Assembly: GCA_023433985.1 (NCBI GenBank)
Contig: JAEYTN010000555.1
Location: 1 to 13,557 of the forward strand
Origin: Pseudomonadota bacterium
GTDB lineage: Bacteria > Pseudomonadota > Alphaproteobacteria > Rhizobiales > Devosiaceae
Length of the DNA: 13,557 bases
Reading direction: 5' to 3'
The number at the start of each line of letters is the position of its first letter. Positions within the stretch are counted from its first letter, which is position 1. The position numbers were made by a program, and so were the translations under genes. The notes beneath the pieces are model-generated. The model was not told where the DNA came from and did not search any database. It saw nothing but the letters and a program-made list of their open reading frames with translations. Shown here piece after piece: positions 7,536 to 11,221 of the stretch.

Positions 7536-8438
7536 ATGGCAGAGAAAGCGCAGCGCAGCGTGGTCAGCGTCGCCTATGGCAGCCTTGCCGTCGGGGTGCT
7601 GGTGCTCGCGCTCAAGGCCTTCGCGGCCTGGGCGACGGGATCGATCGCGCTCTATTCGGATGCGCTCGAGAGCGTGGTCAATGTCGCCACGGCCATCGTG
7701 GCGCTGGTGGCGGTGCGGCTGGCCGCCCGGCCGGCCGATGCGACGCTGCAATATGGCTACCACAAGGCCGAGTACTTTTCGGCCGTGGTCATCGGCGTGT
7801 TCATCGCCGTGGCGGCGCTACTCATCTTCCGCGAGGCCTATCTCGGCTTCATCGCACCGCGCGATATCGTGCTCGATCCCATCGGGGTGACGGTGAGCGT
7901 GCTGGCGACGGCTGTGAACGCCGCCTGGGCCTGGTGGCTGGTGCGGGTGGGGCGGCGGGCGAAATCGCCGTCGCTGATGGCGGACGGACGGCACCTCGCG
8001 ACCGACGTGGTCTCGACGCTCGGGGTGCTGATCGGCGTGCTGCTGGCGGTCGCGACGGGCTATCGGCAGCTCGATGCGATCCTCGCCGGGCTGGTGGGGC
8101 TCACCATCCTGTGGTCGGGGTGGGAGCTGGTGCGGCAGAGCGTGATCGGGCTGATGGACGTGGCCGTGGAGGCGCCGGTGCTCAACCGTATCCGCGAGAT
8201 CATCTCGGCCAATGCCGAGGGGGCGATCGAAGCGCACGACATCCGCACCCGGCAGGCGGGGAAGATGGTGTTCATCGATTTCCACCTGGTGGTGCCGGGC
8301 GCGATGAGCGTGGAGACGGCGCATGCCATCTGCGACGTGATCGAGGCCAAGCTGCGCGAGGCGGTGGAGAACGCGCAGGTCACCATTCATGTCGAGCCTG
8401 AGAACAAGGCGAAGCACTCGGGCATTGTGGTCGTCTGA
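7536..8438 (+). CDS. Cation diffusion facilitator (CDF) family transporter, full length
   Basis: Inner-membrane divalent-cation/proton antiporter, 300 residues. Membrane segments are seen at about 9-31, 38-60, 79-104, 115-136, 158-177 and 181-198, followed by a cytoplasmic C-terminal domain (about 207-290) with FIDFHLVVPG, ETAHAICDVIE and VTIHVEPE, the usual CDF metal-sensing fold. The transport-site positions are E45 and N49 in TM2 (SDALESVVNV) and H153 and D157 in TM5 (ADGRHLATDVVS), so the pattern is E/N plus H/D rather than the HxxxD of classic zinc CDFs or DxxxD of FieF. YGYHKAEYFS (73-82) matches the conserved TM2-TM3 loop. ATG at 7536 is chosen because the hydrophobic core begins soon after; a weak GGGCGGCGG stretch precedes it. 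The substrate cannot be fixed from sequence (Zn, Co, Ni, Mn or Fe are all possible). Confidence 0.92.
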   Translation: MAEKAQRSVVSVAYGSLAVGVLVLALKAFAAWATGSIALYSDALESVVNVATAIVALVAVRLAARPADATLQYGYHKAEYFSAVVIGVFIAVAALLIFREAYLGFIAPRDIVLDPIGVTVSVLATAVNAAWAWWLVRVGRRAKSPSLMADGRHLATDVVSTLGVLIGVLLAVATGYRQLDAILAGLVGLTILWSGWELVRQSVIGLMDVAVEAPVLNRIREIISANAEGAIEAHDIRTRQAGKMVFIDFHLVVPGAMSVETAHAICDVIEAKLREAVENAQVTIHVEPENKAKHSGIVVV

Positions 8439-8471
8439 TCAGGCGTCCACGGGTGCTCCGGCGTTGCGACG

Positions 8472-8891
8472 CTAGTGCTCGCAGCTGCAGTGCTCGTGGT
8501 CGGAGAGCACCTCGACGACGCGGCACTCGGCGACGGTGCCGTGGTGGTTGGAGGTGAGCATGCCGGCCAGCTCGCCGCGCAGGCGGGTGAGCTGCTCGAT
8601 GCGCTCGTCGACCTCGGCAAGATGCTGCTCGACCAGGGCATCGACGCGGGCGCAGGGAGCGTCGCGGCGCGATGCAAGGGAGAGCATGGACTTCAGCGAT
8701 TCCATGGGAAAGCCCATGTCGCGGGCGTGGGCGATGAAGCGGAGGCGGTCGAGCTCGGCGCCGCCGTAGCGGCGCTGGTTGCCTTCGGTGCGGGCGGGCG
8801 CATCGATGAGGCCGATCTGCTCGTAGTAGCGGATGGTGGGAACCTTGACGCCTGAGTGCGCCGACAGGTCGCCGATCGAATAATCGGTCAT
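8472..8891 (-). CDS. MerR-family metal-responsive transcriptional regulator
   Basis: A 139-residue activator of the MerR type. Residues 4-70 form the winged helix-turn-helix (YSIGDLSAHSGVKVPTIRYY, then EQIGLI and NQRRYGGAELDRLRFI), followed by the dimerisation coiled coil (about 82-112, LVEQHLAEVDERIEQLTRLRGEL). Potential metal ligands are C80 at the start of the dimer helix, H116, H117 and C123 in the binding loop, and a C-terminal tail SDHEHCSCEH with C135, C137 and three His. This layout resembles the ZntR/CadR/PbrR group (Zn, Cd, Pb) more than CueR. It is divergent from the short CDF gene, and the palindromic operator begins 14 bp before its start codon, so it probably controls both itself and that transporter. 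Start at 8891 is the only ATG preceding the HTH at the right distance. The specific metal is not determined. Confidence 0.92.
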   Translation of the reverse strand: MTDYSIGDLSAHSGVKVPTIRYYEQIGLIDAPARTEGNQRRYGGAELDRLRFIAHARDMGFPMESLKSMLSLASRRDAPCARVDALVEQHLAEVDERIEQLTRLRGELAGMLTSNHHGTVAECRVVEVLSDHEHCSCEH

Positions 8892-8899
8892 TTCAGCCC

Positions 8900-8930
8900 T
8901 TGAACCTCTAGTGACTAGAGGGATTATCTG
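8900..8930 (+). promoter_or_regulatory. MerR-type promoter/operator of the second CDF gene
   Basis: TTGAAC (-35, 8900-8905), a 19-bp spacer and TATCTG (-10, 8925-8930) enclose the perfect palindrome CCTCTAG-TGA-CTAGAGG (8905-8921). An elongated 19-bp spacer with the operator between the -35 and -10 is the signature of MerR-regulated promoters, and this sequence closely resembles the known PbrR/CadR/ZntR type sites. It faces the CDF gene whose GTG is at 8965. Confidence 0.87.
8923..8928 (-). promoter_or_regulatory. Possible -10 element of the merR gene
   Basis: Read on the minus strand this is GATAAT, a good -10 match, with TTGTGG about 19 nt upstream as a weak -35. A transcript from here would start inside the shared palindrome, so the regulator bound there would repress its own gene. 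It overlaps the -10 of the opposite promoter. Tentative. Confidence 0.35.
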
Positions 8931-8951
8931 TGTTGCCCGACGAGATTCCAC

Positions 8952-8957
8952 AAGGAG
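8952..8957 (+). promoter_or_regulatory. Ribosome binding site that fixes the GTG start of the second CDF gene
   Basis: AAGGAG lies 7 nt before GTG at 8965. The in-frame ATG at 8911 falls inside the operator, upstream of the -10, and cannot be translated from this promoter, so the GTG start is chosen. Confidence 0.85.
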
Positions 8958-8964
8958 AAATCCG

Positions 8965-9639
8965 GTGAGCGACGGGCACGACCATGCCGCAACCTTCGAG
9001 GGCCTGAACGACGAGTACAAGCGCCGGCTGATCATCGTGACGGTGGTCAACGTGGCGATGTTCGTGGTGGAGATGACGGCCGGGCATCTGGCCCGCAGCC
9101 AGGCCCTGCAGGCGGACGCGCTGGATTTCGCGGCCGATGGCGCGACCTATGCTCTCAGCTTCTGGGCCATCGGCAAGGCGGCGACCGTGCGGGCGGGAGC
9201 GGCAATGCTGAAGGGTATCTCGCTGCTGCTGATGGGCCTGTGGGTAGCCGGCTCGACGCTCTACCAGTTCCTGATCCTCGGGGTACCGGAAGCCGAGGTA
9301 ATGAGCGTGATCGGCGTGCTGGCGCTCGCGGCCAACCTGTTCAGCGTGTGGCTGCTGATGGCCTACAAGGACGGCGACGCCAACGTGCGCTCGGTGTGGC
9401 TTTGCTCCCGCAACGACGCGATCGGCAACGTGGCGGTGGTGATCGCTTCCGGTTTCGTGGTGCTGTTCAACTCGGGCGCGCCAGACCTGATCGTGGCGGG
9501 GGTGATGGCCGCGCTGTTCCTGAGTTCGGCGTGGCAGATCCTGCGGCAGAGCAGGGGCGAATGGCGGGAGGCCCAGGAAGGCGGCCACAGCCATGACGGG
9601 CACGACGATCACGGCCACGACCACGACCACACGCATTGA
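8965..9639 (+). CDS. Short CDF-family cation transporter with His-rich C-terminal tail
   Basis: A 224-residue inner-membrane protein with six predicted membrane segments (about 21-42, 50-70, 78-104, 110-134, 150-169, 173-193). Acidic residues D51, D54 and D58 in TM2 (ADALDFAADGATYAL), with D151 and N155 in TM5 (SRNDAIGNVAVV), are the likely metal site. It lacks the cytoplasmic C-terminal domain of ordinary CDF proteins. Instead it ends about 15 residues after TM6 in a tail with eight His and several Asp (208-224); H5 and H7 lie near the N-terminus. It follows a MerR-type promoter, so metal-induced efflux is the likely role. GTG start with AAGGAG. The sequence belongs to a family of short cation transporters often seen beside MerR genes; the metal (Zn, Cd, Co, Pb) is uncertain. 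Confidence 0.88.
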   Translation: MSDGHDHAATFEGLNDEYKRRLIIVTVVNVAMFVVEMTAGHLARSQALQADALDFAADGATYALSFWAIGKAATVRAGAAMLKGISLLLMGLWVAGSTLYQFLILGVPEAEVMSVIGVLALAANLFSVWLLMAYKDGDANVRSVWLCSRNDAIGNVAVVIASGFVVLFNSGAPDLIVAGVMAALFLSSAWQILRQSRGEWREAQEGGHSHDGHDDHGHDHDHTH

Positions 9640-9670
9640 GCGAAACGGGCGGGCGTGGCAGGATTCGGGG

Positions 9671-10150
9671 ATGCGGATACTGCTTGCCCTTGCCGTCGCC
9701 CTTTTGGCCTCCCCTGCCCTGACGGCGGAGTGGGGGCACTATGTCAACGAGCGGTTCGGGGTGGAGGCGGACGTGCCGCCCGGGTTTGCGCCCGCGGCGC
9801 CGCCGGCCAACGGGGACGGGCAGCGCTTCGCGACGCCCACCGCCGAACTCTCGATCTATGGCAGCCTGATCGTCGAGGGCGATTTCGAGAGCAATGTGGC
9901 GTGGCGGATGGCCTGGAACGGGCAGGACGGCTGGAACATCACCTACCAGGCGGTGACGCCGAGCTGGGCCAGTTGGTCAGGCAAGAAGGGCAGCCGCATC
10001 TTCTATGCGCGGGCGATCCGGATGTGCGGTGGCGACGCGATCGGCGCGTTCGAACTGGAATACTCCGAGGCTGACCTGAAGGCGTTCGATCCGGTGGTGG
10101 AGCGGCTGGCGCGGAGCCTCAAGGATAGCGGCATCGGGTGGCAGTGCTGA
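9671..10150 (+). CDS. Small secreted protein of unknown function
   Basis: A 159-residue protein with a clear Sec signal peptide: MR followed by a hydrophobic stretch (residues 3-17) and an ALTA-EWG cleavage site after A19. The mature part (about 140 residues) is soluble, with PPGFAPAAPPANGDG (36-50), aromatic-rich segments (WRMAWNG, WASWSG) and only two cysteines, C119 and the terminal C159, which could form a disulfide in the periplasm. I do not recognise the family. ATG at 9671 has AGGA 7 nt upstream; the in-frame extension to 9593 overlaps the His-tail codons of the CDF gene and is rejected. It starts 31 nt after the CDF stop and 10 nt before the cupin gene, so it may be cotranscribed from the MerR promoter. 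Confidence 0.82.
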   Translation: MRILLALAVALLASPALTAEWGHYVNERFGVEADVPPGFAPAAPPANGDGQRFATPTAELSIYGSLIVEGDFESNVAWRMAWNGQDGWNITYQAVTPSWASWSGKKGSRIFYARAIRMCGGDAIGAFELEYSEADLKAFDPVVERLARSLKDSGIGWQC

Positions 10151-10160
10151 GGAGAGGCCG

Positions 10161-10493
10161 ATGGCGCAGCTGATCGAACGAACGGAGTGGGCGATGCACC
10201 CAAGCCGCGCGCAGGGCGAATGGGAGGGCGGCGATGCCAATGTCACCATCATCTTCCACGACAGCGTCGAGCCGGGGCGCGGACCGCGGCTACACATGCA
10301 CCCCTATCCCGAGACGTTCGTGATCGAAGCCGGGCGGGCCCGGTTCACGGTGGGCGACGAGGTGATCGAGGCGGGTGCGGGGCAGATTCTCGTGGTGCCG
10401 CCGGATACGCCGCACAAGTTCGAGACGCTGGGGCCGATGCGATCGATCCACATCCACGCGAGCCCCAAGTTCGAGACGAGGTGGCTGGAGTGA
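10161..10493 (+). CDS. Small single-domain cupin protein
   Basis: A 110-residue cupin. Motif 1 is GPRLHMHPYPETFVIEAGRARF (from residue 41), giving H45, H47 and E51 as metal ligands. Motif 2 is PPDTPHKFETLG (80-91) with H85 as the fourth ligand, so the usual 3-His/1-Glu site is complete. The length is that of a lone beta-barrel domain with no added DNA-binding or catalytic domain, so it could be a metal-dependent enzyme (dioxygenase, isomerase) or a small-molecule binder; the substrate is unknown. AGGAG (10150-10154), overlapping the stop codon of the preceding gene, is 6 nt before the ATG, which suggests coupled translation with the secreted protein. It is followed by a palindromic repeat. 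Confidence 0.88.
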   Translation: MAQLIERTEWAMHPSRAQGEWEGGDANVTIIFHDSVEPGRGPRLHMHPYPETFVIEAGRARFTVGDEVIEAGAGQILVVPPDTPHKFETLGPMRSIHIHASPKFETRWLE

Positions 10494-10508
10494 GGCGGAG
10501 TCTGTGAC

Positions 10509-10567
10509 CGCCCCCTCCACCAGCTTCGCTGGTCCCCCTCCCCCGCTTCGCGGTGGAGGACCACCGG
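10509..10567 (+). repeat. Palindromic interspersed repeat, copy 1 (between cupin and cobO)
   Basis: GC-rich element beginning CGCCCCCTCCACC, then a mini-hairpin CCAGC-TTC-GCTGG, a C-rich stretch, a second mini-hairpin CCGC-TTC-GCGG and closing GGTGGAGGA. CCTCCACC (10514-10521) can pair with GGTGGAGG (10552-10559), giving a branched stem. The 30 bases 10531-10560 are identical to 12683-12712 in cobN. It fills most of the 86-bp gap between two convergent genes and may serve as a bidirectional transcription terminator; there is no U-tract. Confidence 0.85.
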
Positions 10568-10579
10568 AGAGCTCAGTGG

Positions 10580-11221
10580 CTAGAACTCGATGCCGGCCTG
10601 GGCTTTTACGCCGGCGCGGAAGGGGTGCTTGATCTCGGTCATCTCTGTGACGAGGTCGGCGAGCTCTATCAGTTCGTCCTTGGCGTTGCGGCCGGTGACG
10701 ATGACGTGGGTGTCGCGCGGCTTGTTGCGGAGCACGTCCAGCACTTCGTCGAGCGGCAGGTAGTCGTAGCGGAGCACGATGTTGAGCTCGTCGAGCAGGA
10801 CGAGCTTGTAGCTTTCGTTGGCGATGAGGCGCTTGGCCTCCTCCCAGGCGGCGCGGGCGGCGGCGAGGTCGCGCTGGCGGTCGGCGACATCCCAGGTGAA
10901 GCCTTCGCCCATGGCCTTGATGGTCACCTGCTCAGGAAACTTGTCGAGCACGTCGCGCTCGCCGGTCGACCACGCACCCTTGACGAACTGTACGACGCCG
11001 ACCTTGAAGCCGTGGCCGATGGCGCGGAAGACCATGCCGAAGGCCGCGGTCGACTTGCCCTTGCCTTTACCGGTGTGGACGATGAGGAGGCCCTTCTCCT
11101 CGGTCTTGGTGGCGAGGATCTTGTTCCGCGCCTCCTTCTTTTTCTTCATCTTTTCGGCGTGATAGGCGTCGCGCTCCGCCTCGGTCATGAGGTCGGTCTT
11201 CTTCACGGGCCTGTCGGTCAT
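10580..11221 (-). CDS. cobO: Cob(I)yrinic acid a,c-diamide adenosyltransferase CobO (BtuR/CobA type)
   Basis: Transfers the adenosyl group of ATP to the cobalt of corrinoids, giving the adenosyl form. The 213-residue protein has a Lys-rich N-terminal region (MKKKKEARNK), a P-loop HTGKGKGKSTAAFGM (Walker A residues 51-58) and GVVQFVKGAWSTGERD. VLLDELNIVLRYDYL follows as the Walker B region, then VTGRNAKDELIELADLVTEM and the family C-terminus EIKHPFRAGVKAQAGIEF. Length and motifs match the family fully. ATG at 11221 overlaps the cobN stop (ATGA). It appears to be the last gene of the cobN-cobO operon, since the convergent cupin gene and a palindromic repeat lie directly beyond its TAG stop. Confidence 0.97.
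   Translation of the reverse strand: MTDRPVKKTDLMTEAERDAYHAEKMKKKKEARNKILATKTEEKGLLIVHTGKGKGKSTAAFGMVFRAIGHGFKVGVVQFVKGAWSTGERDVLDKFPEQVTIKAMGEGFTWDVADRQRDLAAARAAWEEAKRLIANESYKLVLLDELNIVLRYDYLPLDEVLDVLRNKPRDTHVIVTGRNAKDELIELADLVTEMTEIKHPFRAGVKAQAGIEF

Noticed and set aside
5881..7890. 669-codon plus-strand frame running across the DUF429-like gene, cbiX and the first CDF gene
   Set aside because: It crosses real genes on both strands, has no recognisable protein features, and is a GC-bias shadow.
8442..8473. Possible terminator stem GCGTC/GACGC between the convergent CDF and merR genes
   Set aside because: Only five paired bases with a 20-nt loop and no T-run, so too weak to call.
8911..8964. 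Upstream ATG start for the short CDF gene
   Set aside because: It lies inside the MerR operator, upstream of the -10 element, and lacks a ribosome site.
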